Shown: positions 16,446-25,000 of the stretch, one piece after another
How the letters are laid out: each line of letters begins with the position of its first letter
Numbering within the stretch: position 1 is the first letter of the stretch
Origin: Acidimicrobiia bacterium
Lineage (GTDB): Bacteria; Actinomycetota; Acidimicrobiia; Acidimicrobiales; Aldehydirespiratoraceae
DNA: 64,000 nt
NCBI GenBank assembly: GCA_022821685.1
Contig: JAJEDD010000042.1
Span: 1 to 64,000 of the forward strand
Direction: 5' to 3'
The notes under the pieces: model-generated
What the model saw: the letters and a program-made list of their open reading frames with translations, nothing else
Database searches by the model: none
What the model was told of the DNA's origin: nothing
Program-made: the position numbers and the translations under genes

Positions 16446-18146
16446 TCACGGCGCCAGGGTGGCGGTTCGACGGTGGTCGGCTGCTCCCACGGTCACGCCG
16501 GACTTGGTGTCGATGCCTGCGATGGTGCAGCTTCCGAACAGGTCGGGCTCGACCGGCGTGTCGTCTGGGGCGATCTTGTGGCCGCGGCGGGCCAGTCCGG
16601 CGCCGACGGCCGGGGCGAAGCTGGGCTCGAAGAACAGCAGGTCGTGGGCGTTGGGGAGTCGGGGCGCTCCCGACAGCCATCGGGGTCGCTCGACTGCGGA
16701 CTGCGGGTTGGCGCCTTCGTCGATGATGGCGCTCAGCACCTGAAAGTTGGTCTGGACCTGGCCCCGGCCGCCGGGAGTGGCGCCGACCAAGCGGCAGTCG
16801 TTGAGCGCGGCGTGATATCCGACGAGGGTGTGCAGCGGACGCCGCGGCCGGCCTGATCCGTCGTCACGGCCCAAGTCGGTGCTCTGGTTGGCCAGCCGGT
16901 CGTTGAGCACGATCCCGGTGCCCGGCACTACCACCCGCGACCCGAACTCGTTGAACAGGCTATGGATGAACGTCACCATCAGGCCCTGGCCATCAACCAC
17001 CGACAGGCAAGTGGTGTCGGAACCGGCCGTCGCGGCCTCAACTGCGGCGCTGCCCGATGCGCCGCGCCCCGTCACAGCACCGCCCGACCCTGCCGGCGGC
17101 GGGCCGACCGACTCACGGCGTCCCGTCACAGCACTGCTCGTGCTATCGGCTGGTGCTGCACGGCGGTGCGGAGCAACCGACGGAGGCGAGCCTGAGCGGC
17201 GCTGCTCGGCGATGAGCGCGCACCAGCGGTCGAGGGACTCGTCGCTCAGCGCTGGCGCAACATCGGCGGCTTTCTGCCAGCGCAACGTTCTTGCCAGATC
17301 AGTGAAGGCGGCGTGCTTGCAGCGCACCATCAGGTCGATGCGGTCGGCTTCGTCGTCGATGAGCCCGCCGTCGAGGTGCCGATAGAGCTGCAGCATCTGC
17401 AGCAATACCCAGCCCATCGACGGCGGCGGTGTGACCGACACTTCGGCGCTGCCGTAGCGAACCGTGATCGGTGGCTCGAAGTCGCAGGTGTGCTCGTCGA
17501 GATCGCCGGCCGACAGCAGTCCGCCGAGCCGCTGCACTGTCTCGACCAGGGCCGCCGCAAGCCTGCCCCGATAGAACACCGACGGACCGTCGGACCCCAG
17601 CTCGCGCAGCGTGCGGGCCAGACCGGGCAGCCGGAAGTGTTCGTCCGCGGCCGAGCCGTTGCCGTCGCAGAACTCCGTCACGAACGGATCGCTTGCGTCG
17701 AGCGTCTCCCGGACGCGGTGCAGCGCCCCGGCGAAGGCGTCGTCGAGGGCGAAGCCTTGCTCGGCAAGCGCCGCCGCCGGTTCCATGAGCGAGTCGAAGG
17801 GCCTAGTGCCGTGTCGCTGCCATAGCCGCCACCAGGCATCCACCAAGCCCGGAACCGAGATCGACAGGGGGCCGAAGCGAGGCAAAGTGCCGCCGGACAC
17901 CTGCGCCGTGGCCAGGGCCCGCGGCACCGCGCCCGCGCCGTTGAGCGCCGCCAGGGTGCCGTCAGCGGACGATACGAGCGCGAAGCCGTCGCCGCCCAGG
18001 CCGCACCACGGCAGCTCTCGCACGCACTGCACCGCCGAGGCCGCGATGGCGGCATCGGCCGCGTTGCCACCCGATGCCAGCACGGCCGCGCCCACATCAG
18101 CGGCCTCCCGGCATCCGGCACTGATCAAGCCGCGGCTCTTACCCAA
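16446..18146 (-). CDS. Gamma-glutamyltransferase family protein (Ntn hydrolase)
   Basis: 566 residues. The N-terminal GGNAADAAIAASAVQCV, central FYRGRLA and the autoprocessing site DTTCLSVVDGQG are diagnostic; the first Thr after Asp would become the N-terminal nucleophile of the small subunit. Most family members have His after the TT pair where Cys stands here. Directly before the processing site is an unusual ~60-residue Ser/Pro/Gly/Ala-rich insert (about 17030-17190) containing two similar SAVTGR/GAVTGR stretches. No clear signal peptide is present: the only start before the domain is TTG 18146, preceded in frame by a stop. It likely cleaves glutathione or gamma-glutamyl amides, in keeping with the nearby peptide transporter. 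Confidence 0.88.
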   Translation of the reverse strand: MGKSRGLISAGCREAADVGAAVLASGGNAADAAIAASAVQCVRELPWCGLGGDGFALVSSADGTLAALNGAGAVPRALATAQVSGGTLPRFGPLSISVPGLVDAWWRLWQRHGTRPFDSLMEPAAALAEQGFALDDAFAGALHRVRETLDASDPFVTEFCDGNGSAADEHFRLPGLARTLRELGSDGPSVFYRGRLAAALVETVQRLGGLLSAGDLDEHTCDFEPPITVRYGSAEVSVTPPPSMGWVLLQMLQLYRHLDGGLIDDEADRIDLMVRCKHAAFTDLARTLRWQKAADVAPALSDESLDRWCALIAEQRRSGSPPSVAPHRRAAPADSTSSAVTGRRESVGPPPAGSGGAVTGRGASGSAAVEAATAGSDTTCLSVVDGQGLMVTFIHSLFNEFGSRVVVPGTGIVLNDRLANQSTDLGRDDGSGRPRRPLHTLVGYHAALNDCRLVGATPGGRGQVQTNFQVLSAIIDEGANPQSAVERPRWLSGAPRLPNAHDLLFFEPSFAPAVGAGLARRGHKIAPDDTPVEPDLFGSCTIAGIDTKSGVTVGAADHRRTATLAP

Positions 18147-18202
18147 CGGAGACCGCCCCGCTCACAGGACTCCCCCGCAGCCAGCGTTTCTGTCCACGCC
18201 AA

Positions 18203-18334
18203 AGAGGCCGAGCGGGTAGGCGAGCGAGTCCGGCCCACACGGGCGAGGCCGTGGCCCGAGCGGCCCGTGAGCGCAGCGAACAAGAGCGGGAATGATCCCG
18301 CTGCGACACGACAGGCTCTTGCCTACCCGCGCAC
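18203..18334 (+). repeat. Dispersed repeat copy C (full length, long left arm)
   Basis: Forward copy between the GGT and RidA genes. Ends are GCGGGTAGG (left) and CCTACCCGC (right), perfect complements. The core GGCCG...CGGCC and GAGCGCAGCGAACAAGAG are intact. Confidence 0.88.
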
Positions 18335-18390
18335 GCCCTAGGGAACCAATACTCCGCTCCAATCGACACCAGCCGGTCACCACGCGGGCG

Positions 18391-18771
18391 TTACACAACC
18401 GCTACTGCCTCTACTTCGATGAGCATTTCGGGGTTCTTCAGGCGGGCCACGAACACCGACGACCTTGCGGGCAGGGGCTCACCGAAGTGCTTGACCCACT
18501 GCTCGTTGAGGGGGCCGGTCGGGGTGCCCTCCTTGAGGTAGACGGTGGTCTTGACCACGTCGGCCATCGAGGCGCCGGCTGCGGCCAGGATGTTGCCGAT
18601 GTTGCGCAGCGCCCAGTCGGCCTGCTCGCCGATGTCGCCCATTTCGCCGGTGTCGCGGTTGCGGCCGGCCTGGCCCGCGGTGAACACCAGGTTGCCCACC
18701 CGGATGGCCTGGCTGAACGGGCCGGTGGGGGTGGGCGCACCGTCGGTGCTGATGGCGGTTCGCTCGCTCAT
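18391..18771 (-). CDS. RidA/YjgF/YER057c family protein
   Basis: 126 residues covering a complete Rid domain: PFSQAIRVGNLVFTAGQAG, then ADVVKTTVYLK, and the conserved Arg in LPARSSVFVARL. RidA proteins hydrolyse reactive enamine/imine intermediates released by PLP enzymes. The Shine-Dalgarno AGGAG lies 8 nt before ATG 18771. Whether it is true RidA (deaminase) or another Rid subfamily is uncertain; the Arg needed for deaminase activity is present. It sits in the peptide/amino-acid cluster between two copies of the dispersed repeat. Confidence 0.9.
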   Translation of the reverse strand: MSERTAISTDGAPTPTGPFSQAIRVGNLVFTAGQAGRNRDTGEMGDIGEQADWALRNIGNILAAAGASMADVVKTTVYLKEGTPTGPLNEQWVKHFGEPLPARSSVFVARLKNPEMLIEVEAVAVV

Positions 18772-18810
18772 TGCGTTTGCTCCTGACTGTTGGAGACGCT
18801 CGGCCGCTCA

Positions 18811-18954
18811 GAGGCCGAGCGGATAGGTTCGCGAATCCCGCTCATACGGGCGAGGCCGTGGGCTGTGGCGCTGGGGTTTGGGCGGCCCGTGAGCGCAGCG
18901 AACAAGAGCGGGAATGACACCGCTGCGATGCGACACGTTCTTGCCTATCCGCGC
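18811..18954 (+). repeat. Dispersed repeat copy D (full length, variant loop)
   Basis: Forward copy with ends GCGGATAGG/CCTATCCGC. The loop between GGCCG and CGGCC is replaced by a 24-nt G/T-rich segment, while the stem is kept. Its right end supplies the TAG stop of the downstream ABC ATPase gene. Confidence 0.88.
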
Positions 18955-19964
18955 ATGCTCTTGGAAGACGGCTGGTGCTCGCCTGCGGTTATGGCCCGAT
19001 GATGGTGGCAGCGCACCGCGTGGTGCCCGTCGAGAAGGTCGGGCGGCGGCTCGACGTCGGCGCACCGGTCGGTGGCGTAGGGGCAGCGGGTGCGATAGCG
19101 GCATCCCGACGGCGGATCGAGAAGGCTCGGCAGCTCGCCCAGCACCAGTCGGCGGGCGGTCTGCAGCCGGGCCGCGCTCTCGGTGTCGGCCCGGGGCACC
19201 GACGTGATCAGCCCCTGCGTATAGGGATGGCGGGGCTCGGTGAACACCTCCGAGGCCGTGCCCGTCTCCACGAACTGGCCCAGATACATCACCGCCACCC
19301 GGTCGCTGAGATGGCGCACCACCGACAGGTCGTGGGCGATGAACAGCATGGCCAGGTTCAGGGTGTCGCGCAGCTCGTCGAGGACGTTGATGATCTGCGC
19401 CTGGATCGACACGTCCAGCGCCGAGACCGGCTCGTCGCACACCAGCACCGCCGGGTCGGTGACGATGGCTCTGGCGATGCCGACCCGCTGCTGCTGCCCG
19501 CCGCTCAGCTCGCTGGGCAGCCGGTCGGCCACTAGGGCGGGCAACCCCACCAACTCCATGGCCTCGGCCACCTCACGGGCCCGGCTGGCACGGTCGCCTA
19601 TGCCGTGAACCCGCAGCGGCTCGCCGATGAGGGCGGTGACGCTCATGCGGGGGTCGAGCGAGCCCCGAGGATCCTGGAACACCATCTGGATGCGGTGGCG
19701 CATGCGGCGCAGCTCCCGCGGCGAGAGCGAGCCGAGGTCGGTGTCCTCGAGGCGCACCGAGCCTTGCTGCATCGGCACCAGCTGCAGGATGGCCCGAGCC
19801 AGGGTGGACTTGCCGCAGCCGCTCTCGCCCACCAGGCCGAGCGTCTCGCCGGTGGACAGCTGCAGCGAAACCCCGTCCACCGCGGTGATGCGGCCCCCGT
19901 CGGTGTCGAACTCCACCACCGCATCGCTCACCTCGAGAACGGCCCGCGCCGCGGCCGCGCTCAT
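18945..19964 (-). CDS. Oligopeptide/dipeptide ABC transporter ATP-binding protein (OppF/DppF-like)
   Basis: 339 residues. Walker A GESGCGKST, Q-loop VFQDPRGSLDPRM, signature LSGGQQQR, Walker B VLVCDEPVSALD, and the C-terminal oligopeptide-transporter zone with Cys residues (GCRYRTRCPYATDRC) characteristic of OppD/F ATPases, which may hold an Fe-S cluster. ATG 19964 overlaps the OppD stop as ATGA. The last codons and the TAG (18945-18947) are formed by the end of a dispersed repeat, so the natural C-terminus has probably been altered. It is the last gene of the transporter operon. Confidence 0.93.
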   Translation of the reverse strand: MSAAAARAVLEVSDAVVEFDTDGGRITAVDGVSLQLSTGETLGLVGESGCGKSTLARAILQLVPMQQGSVRLEDTDLGSLSPRELRRMRHRIQMVFQDPRGSLDPRMSVTALIGEPLRVHGIGDRASRAREVAEAMELVGLPALVADRLPSELSGGQQQRVGIARAIVTDPAVLVCDEPVSALDVSIQAQIINVLDELRDTLNLAMLFIAHDLSVVRHLSDRVAVMYLGQFVETGTASEVFTEPRHPYTQGLITSVPRADTESAARLQTARRLVLGELPSLLDPPSGCRYRTRCPYATDRCADVEPPPDLLDGHHAVRCHHHRAITAGEHQPSSKSMRG

Positions 19965-20983
19965 GGATCCCGCTTCCAGGGACGGCCGGCCTCGGTGGCG
20001 TCCTTGGCCCGCTCCGCGGCCAGCCAGCAGGCGCTGAGATGCTGGGGGCCCACCGCCACCTCGGGCGGCACCTCGGACCGGCAGCGGTCGAAGGCGTGGC
20101 TGCAGCGGGGCGCGAAGGCGCACGACGAGCCGCCTCCGCCGGTGATGGGCGGCTGGCCCGCGATGGGGTGCAGCCGTCCGGTGTGAGCATCCTCGAAGCG
20201 GGGGACCAGCCGCAGCAGCCCCTCGGTGTAGGGGTGGTTGGCCCGGTCGAAGAGATGGACCATCGAGGCCTTCTCCACCAGCCGACCCGCGTACATGACC
20301 TGCACGTCCTCGCAGGTGGCGGCCACCACCCCGAAGTCGTGGGTGATGAGCATCAGCGCCATCTGCTCGGAGCGGCGCAGCTCGTCGAGCAGCAGCAGGA
20401 TCTCGGCCTGCACGGTCACGTCGAGGGCGGTGGTGGGCTCATCGGCGATGAGCAGGCGGGGCCGGCAGGCGATGGCCAGCGAGATCATCACCCGCTGGCG
20501 CATGCCGCCGCTGAAGCTGTTGGGCAGCTCGGTGGCCCGCCGCTCGGGATCGGCGATTCCGACCCTTCCCAGCAGCTCCACCGCCTCGGCCGCGGCCTCG
20601 GACCGGCCCATGCCCCGATGCAGCCGCAGCGACTCGGCGATCTGCTCGCCCACTGCCATCAGCGGGTTGAGCGAGGTGAGCGGATCCTGGAAGATCATGC
20701 CGATCTGCCCGCCCCGCACGTCTCGCAGCTTGCGCTCGTCGATGCGCAGCAGATCGACGCCGTCGAAGCGGACCGAGCCGGCGATGCGCACATCGTCGGT
20801 GATGGCGAACAGGCGCAGCAGAGCCCGGGCCGTGACGCTCTTGCCGCTGCCGCTCTCGCCCACCACCCCGAGCGAGTCGCCAGACTCCATGGTGAAGCTC
20901 ACCCCGTCCACCGCGTGAACCGGACCCGAGGCGGTGTTGAACGTGACGTGGAGGTCGTCGACCTCCAACAAGGGCAGGCTCAT
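19961..20983 (-). CDS. Oligopeptide/dipeptide ABC transporter ATP-binding protein (OppD/DppD-like)
   Basis: 340 residues. Walker A GESGSGKSV, Q-loop IFQDPLTSLNPLM, signature SFSGGMRQR, Walker B LLIADEPTTALD, H-loop ITHDFG and the C-terminal Cys-rich region (CAFAPRCSHAFDRC). It pairs with the following ATPase as the heterodimeric engine of an Opp/Dpp-type importer. It starts 31 nt after the permease gene and ends in an ATGA overlap with the next ATPase. The arrangement SBP-permease-permease-ATPase-ATPase is complete. Confidence 0.94.
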   Translation of the reverse strand: MSLPLLEVDDLHVTFNTASGPVHAVDGVSFTMESGDSLGVVGESGSGKSVTARALLRLFAITDDVRIAGSVRFDGVDLLRIDERKLRDVRGGQIGMIFQDPLTSLNPLMAVGEQIAESLRLHRGMGRSEAAAEAVELLGRVGIADPERRATELPNSFSGGMRQRVMISLAIACRPRLLIADEPTTALDVTVQAEILLLLDELRRSEQMALMLITHDFGVVAATCEDVQVMYAGRLVEKASMVHLFDRANHPYTEGLLRLVPRFEDAHTGRLHPIAGQPPITGGGGSSCAFAPRCSHAFDRCRSEVPPEVAVGPQHLSACWLAAERAKDATEAGRPWKRDP

Positions 20984-21014
20984 GTGGTCGCCCCAAACCA
21001 GCGGGACAGCAGGT

Positions 21015-21917
21015 TCATCCGGCTGCTCCCGAGCGAGCCTCCCAATAGCGGCCCAACAGGTTGAGCACCAGCACCGAGATGCCCAGCAGCACTCCGGGCA
21101 GGATCGTGAGCCACCAGGCCACTGCCAGCAGGGGCCGGCCCTCGGAGATCAACAGCCCCCAGGTGGTGTCGGGGGGCTGCACGCCCACGCCCAGGAAGCT
21201 GAGCCCGGCCTCCGAGAGCATCACATGGCCGATCTCCACCACGCACAGCACCAGGATGCGGGGCGCCACGTTGGGCAGCAGGTGCCGGCCCAGGATGGTG
21301 GAGGTGGAGCAGCCGGTGGCGATGGAGGCCTCGATGAAGGTCTCCTCCCGCAGCCTCAGCGCCTCGGCCCGCACCACCCGAGCGAAGATCGGCCACACCA
21401 GACAGGGCAGCACCACCAGCAGGATGAACACGCTCGGCCCGAGCAGGCTGAGCAGCAGGATGGCCACCAGGAACATGGGCATGGCCGTCTGGGCCTCGCC
21501 CAGACGCATCAGCAGCCGGTCGGTGCGCCCGCCGAAGTAGCCGCCCAGCAGTCCGAACAGCACGCCCACACCGGCACCGATCAGGGTGGCGGTGACCGCG
21601 ATGAACAGGGTGAGGCGGGTGCCGACCACCATGCGGGAGAACAGGTCGCGGCCCAGGCTGTCGGTTCCCAGCAGGTGCAGGCCATCGGGCGAGGACTCTC
21701 CCGGGCCGAGCAGGCGGGCCCGCAGATTCTGAGCCTCGTGGTCGTGGGGGGCGAACACGTCGGGGACGATGGAGGCGGCCACCAGCAGCACCAGGAAGAG
21801 CACCAGCAGGATCCAGCCCCGGCTGCCCAGCATGGCGATGAGGCGGCCCCAGACGCGGTGCTCGGCTGCGGGGGCCGACTGCCCGTCCGGGGTGCGCTTG
21901 GCGACCGCGACGCTCAT
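21015..21917 (-). CDS. Oligopeptide/dipeptide ABC transporter permease (OppC/DppC-like)
   Basis: 300 residues. One N-terminal membrane helix (ILLVLFLVLLVAASIVP), a periplasmic segment containing LLGTDSLGRDLFSRMVVGTR, the typical OppC start of the transport domain, then five more helices with the EAA-loop EASIATGCSTSTILGRHLLP. ATG 21917 overlaps the upstream permease stop (TGATG). It forms the channel together with the OppB-like protein. Confidence 0.94.
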   Translation of the reverse strand: MSVAVAKRTPDGQSAPAAEHRVWGRLIAMLGSRGWILLVLFLVLLVAASIVPDVFAPHDHEAQNLRARLLGPGESSPDGLHLLGTDSLGRDLFSRMVVGTRLTLFIAVTATLIGAGVGVLFGLLGGYFGGRTDRLLMRLGEAQTAMPMFLVAILLLSLLGPSVFILLVVLPCLVWPIFARVVRAEALRLREETFIEASIATGCSTSTILGRHLLPNVAPRILVLCVVEIGHVMLSEAGLSFLGVGVQPPDTTWGLLISEGRPLLAVAWWLTILPGVLLGISVLVLNLLGRYWEARSGAAG

Positions 21918-22876
21918 CAGCTGGCCGCGATCCGGCGGTCTATGAACTGGTAGCCCAAGTCGATCAGCAGGTTGCTGAAGATGACGAAGGCGCCGGCGAT
22001 GATCACCGCCGCCTGCAGAACGAAGAAGTCCTGGCGGTGGGCGGCGTCGATGGTGAGCAGGCCGATGCCCGGCCAGGCAAACACGTACTCGATGGCGAAC
22101 ACCGCGCCGCCCCACATGCGCACGTACTCCCAGCCGACGATGGTGGCGGTGGTTACCCCGGTGTTGCGCAGCACATGGCGACGCAGGATGCTCCACTCGG
22201 TGAGCCCCTTGCTGCGGGCCACGGTGACGTAGGGCTTGGACATCTCCTCGAAGGTGGCCGAGCGCACCAACTGGAAGATGCGTCCGCCGTGGACGATGCC
22301 AAGGGTGGCCGCGGGCAGCACGATGCTGGCGGTCTCGAACCGGCCCGAGGTGGGCAGCCAGCCGAGCTGCACCCCGAACAGCAGAATCAGCAGCAGCCCC
22401 AGCCAGAAGTTGGGCACCGACAGCGCGGTCACCGACGCCAGGTTGGAGGCCTTGTCGAAGGGCTTGCGGGCCCGCGCCCCGGCCACCACCCCCGGTATCA
22501 CCCCGGCTGCGGCGGCCGCGGCCAGACCGACCACGGTGAGGATGATGGTGGAGGGCAGCGCCTCCACCACCGCGTCGATAGCGGGCCGCTGCTGCCAGGT
22601 CGACTCGCCGAAGTCGAGTTGGATCAGGCCGCCGAGATACTCGAAGTAGCGCACCAGGACGGGCCGGTCCAGGCCGAACTGGCGGTGGAGTTCGGCGATG
22701 TGCTCGTCGGTTGCGTCTACCGGGGCGAACACCAGCGCCGGGTTGCCCACGACGTGGGCCAAAAAGAAGATCACCGTCACCACCAGCAGCAGCACGACCA
22801 CGCCGTCGCGCAGCCGCCGCAGCAGCATCCAGCGCAGCAACCGCGGCGACGACGCGGCTGTGGTTGTCGTCGTCAT
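21917..22876 (-). CDS. Oligopeptide/dipeptide ABC transporter permease (OppB/DppB-like)
   Basis: 319 residues. N-terminal helix (VVVLLLVVTVIFFLAHVVG), HRQFGLDRPVLVRYFEYL linker, then five helices with the EAA-loop YVTVARSKGLTEWSILRRHVLRN. ATG 22876 is used; the frame stays open upstream but that part is translated from the dispersed repeat ([13 protein letters not shown]) and is not family sequence. The gene is separated from the substrate-binding protein gene by 235 nt holding a repeat copy, which could lower or uncouple its expression. Confidence 0.93.
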   Translation of the reverse strand: MTTTTTAASSPRLLRWMLLRRLRDGVVVLLLVVTVIFFLAHVVGNPALVFAPVDATDEHIAELHRQFGLDRPVLVRYFEYLGGLIQLDFGESTWQQRPAIDAVVEALPSTIILTVVGLAAAAAAGVIPGVVAGARARKPFDKASNLASVTALSVPNFWLGLLLILLFGVQLGWLPTSGRFETASIVLPAATLGIVHGGRIFQLVRSATFEEMSKPYVTVARSKGLTEWSILRRHVLRNTGVTTATIVGWEYVRMWGGAVFAIEYVFAWPGIGLLTIDAAHRQDFFVLQAAVIIAGAFVIFSNLLIDLGYQFIDRRIAAS

Positions 22877-22896
22877 GTCTGCCTGCTGACTCCTAA

Positions 22897-23032
22897 GGGC
22901 GAGCGCAAATGGGTGAGAGTCTGTTGCGTCGCAAGGGTGTCTTTCCCGCTCTTGTTCGCTGCGCTCACGGGCCGCTCGGGCCACGGCCTCGCCCGTATGA
23001 ACCGGATTCGCTCACCTATTCGCTCGGCCTCT
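22897..23032 (-). repeat. Dispersed repeat copy E (full length)
   Basis: Reverse copy between the binding-protein gene and its permease genes. Outer ends GGGCGAGCG...GGTGAG and CTCACC...CGCTCGGCC are an imperfect inverted repeat. The core is intact (TTTCCCGCTCTTGTTCGCTG). Confidence 0.88.
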
Positions 23033-23111
23033 AGGCCCGCTCAGCCCTGCCGGGGCCCGGCTCGGTCGCGCTTGGACCGAGCCGGGCCGGCAGAGCTAGC
23101 AGCTTGACCTG

Positions 23112-24956
23112 CTAGTTGAGGCTCATCTCCGACACGAAGTACTCGTCGTCGAGCCGGGGCTGCCAGTCGAGACGCTCCGTCGCGCCGTAGATCAGGTCCT
23201 GCTGCAGCAGGTAGATGGCATGGGGGTTCTCGTGGAGCCGTGCCCACGCCCTCTGGTACAGGATGTTGCGCAGCTCCTGGTCGGTGGTCGAGCCGGCCTG
23301 CTCGAACAGGTCGGTGACCAGCTCGTCGCACAGCTTGGAGGACGAGCCGCCGCACACCAGGAAGTTGCGGGTGCGGGCCCCGTCGAACCACTCGTTGGAG
23401 TTCCAGCCGTAGCGGGCGTCATAGGCGCCGGGCTCCTCGCCCCTGATGCGGCTGCCGGCGCGGAAGCGGGTCCACTCGGCCAGCCGCACCTCGGTGTCGA
23501 AGCCGACGTCGTTGAGCATCGTGGCCACCGCCTGGGCCGTCTCCACGCCCCGCAGATACCGGCCGATCGGCGCGTACAGCTCGAACTTCAACGGGTTGTC
23601 CTCGTTCCAGCCGTGCGATTCCATGATCTCGCGGGCCTGGTCCGGGTCGTACGGGAACGGGCCGATGTCGGGGTTGTAGCCGAGCATCCCCGGCGACAGG
23701 TGCTGGGCGTCGTTGGGCTTGGCGTAGCCCTCATACAGCGTCTCGGAGATCAATTCCTTGTCGACGGCCAGGTTCATGGCCACCCGGATCTCGGGCGGGG
23801 CCAGGTCGGGACGCAGGGCGTTGAGCGCGATGTAGCTGTACTCGGTGGCGGGCACGCTGAGCGCCTGGGGCACCAGCGGAACCTGCTCGGGCAGGATGTC
23901 GAGCACCAGGTCGACCTCGCCGGCCTGCAGGGCGGCCAGCGAAGTCTGCTTGTCGGGGATGAACCGCACCGTGAACGCGTCGATCGACGGCGCCTCGCCC
24001 CAGTAGCCGGCATTGCGCACCGCGGTGATCTGCTGGCCGCGCTCCCAGGCCTCGAACATGTAGGGGCCGGTCCCGACCGGGTTCTCGCCCACCGTGTCGG
24101 CCGTGCCCGGCGCGAAGATGGGGAGCTGGGCCACCTGCAGCGGCAGAGTGGCGTTGACCCCGTCGGTGTGGATATCGACGGTGTAGGCGTCCACGGCCTC
24201 CACGCTGGTGATGCCCCGCACGTAGGAATCGCGCTGAGTGGAGTAGTCCGGATCGAGCATGCGGTTCAGGGCGTCGGCCACGGCCTGGGCGTTGAGGTCC
24301 TGACCGTCGTGGAAGGTCACGCCCTCGCGCACCGAGAAGCGCCAGGTGTCGTCGTCCACCACGTCGGGCCAGGCGGTGGCCAGCACCGGAACCAGCGCGG
24401 TCGAGGCGTCGCGCCCCAGCAGCGACTCGAACAGGTTGGCGGTCACCACCCGCGAGCTGCGGTCGTTGACGGCCTGCGGATCGAGGGTGGAAGGCTCGGT
24501 GGTGACGGCGATGGTGACCCGGCCGGGGTCTCCCATTGGCACCATCTCCTCTTCCATCATCTCTTCTTCGGCGGCCATGGCGGCCTCCTCGGCGGCCATT
24601 TCAGCCTCGGCGGCTCTCGACTCGGCCTCGGCCGCGGCTTCCTGGGCCGCGGCTGCTTCAGCCTGGGCCGCCTCCAGCGCGGCCTGCGCCTCGGCCTGCT
24701 GCTCTGCGCTGGCCTCAGCCGCGGCTGCTTCAGCCTCGGCCAGGGCCGCTTCGGCCGCGGCCGCCGCGGCCGCCGCGTCCTCAGCCTCGGCCCGGGCCGC
24801 GTCGGCTTCGGCCTCGGCCGCGTCGACGGCGGCGGTGTCGACCATCGGCGCCGCAGGGGCGGCCGGCTCGTCGTCGTCACCGCAGCCCGCGGCTACCAGC
24901 GCGAGCACGAAGAGCGCCGCAAGCGGCACCCTCAGCTGCTTCAAGAGTTGTCTCAT
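23112..24956 (-). CDS. ABC transporter substrate-binding lipoprotein (family 5) with long Ala/Glu-rich tether
   Basis: 614 residues. The signal peptide ends in VAAGC (Cys25), the lipid anchor. Residues ~39-138 are almost only Ala and Glu/Asp/Gln with no Gly or Pro, predicting one long helix or coiled coil that holds the binding domain away from the membrane. The family-5 domain starts near residue 145 (RVTIAVTTEPSTLDPQ) with ANLFESLLGRD, VREGVTFHDGQDLNAQAV, GTGPYMFEAW and EVDLVLDILPEQ. A very good Shine-Dalgarno (AAGGAGG, complement of 24966-24972) is 9 nt before ATG 24956. The ligand is probably a peptide or other small solute; the downstream permease/ATPase genes complete the importer. Confidence 0.93.
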   Translation of the reverse strand: MRQLLKQLRVPLAALFVLALVAAGCGDDDEPAAPAAPMVDTAAVDAAEAEADAARAEAEDAAAAAAAAEAALAEAEAAAAEASAEQQAEAQAALEAAQAEAAAAQEAAAEAESRAAEAEMAAEEAAMAAEEEMMEEEMVPMGDPGRVTIAVTTEPSTLDPQAVNDRSSRVVTANLFESLLGRDASTALVPVLATAWPDVVDDDTWRFSVREGVTFHDGQDLNAQAVADALNRMLDPDYSTQRDSYVRGITSVEAVDAYTVDIHTDGVNATLPLQVAQLPIFAPGTADTVGENPVGTGPYMFEAWERGQQITAVRNAGYWGEAPSIDAFTVRFIPDKQTSLAALQAGEVDLVLDILPEQVPLVPQALSVPATEYSYIALNALRPDLAPPEIRVAMNLAVDKELISETLYEGYAKPNDAQHLSPGMLGYNPDIGPFPYDPDQAREIMESHGWNEDNPLKFELYAPIGRYLRGVETAQAVATMLNDVGFDTEVRLAEWTRFRAGSRIRGEEPGAYDARYGWNSNEWFDGARTRNFLVCGGSSSKLCDELVTDLFEQAGSTTDQELRNILYQRAWARLHENPHAIYLLQQDLIYGATERLDWQPRLDDEYFVSEMSLN

Positions 24957-25000
24957 TTTGCTGTTCCTCCTTTGGGCTCTGTGAATCTCTTCATCAGATC

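Noticed and set aside
22877-22984. N-terminal extension of the OppB-like protein starting [13 protein letters not shown]
   Set aside because: The same peptide arises wherever the dispersed repeat is translated; the family start is at 22876.
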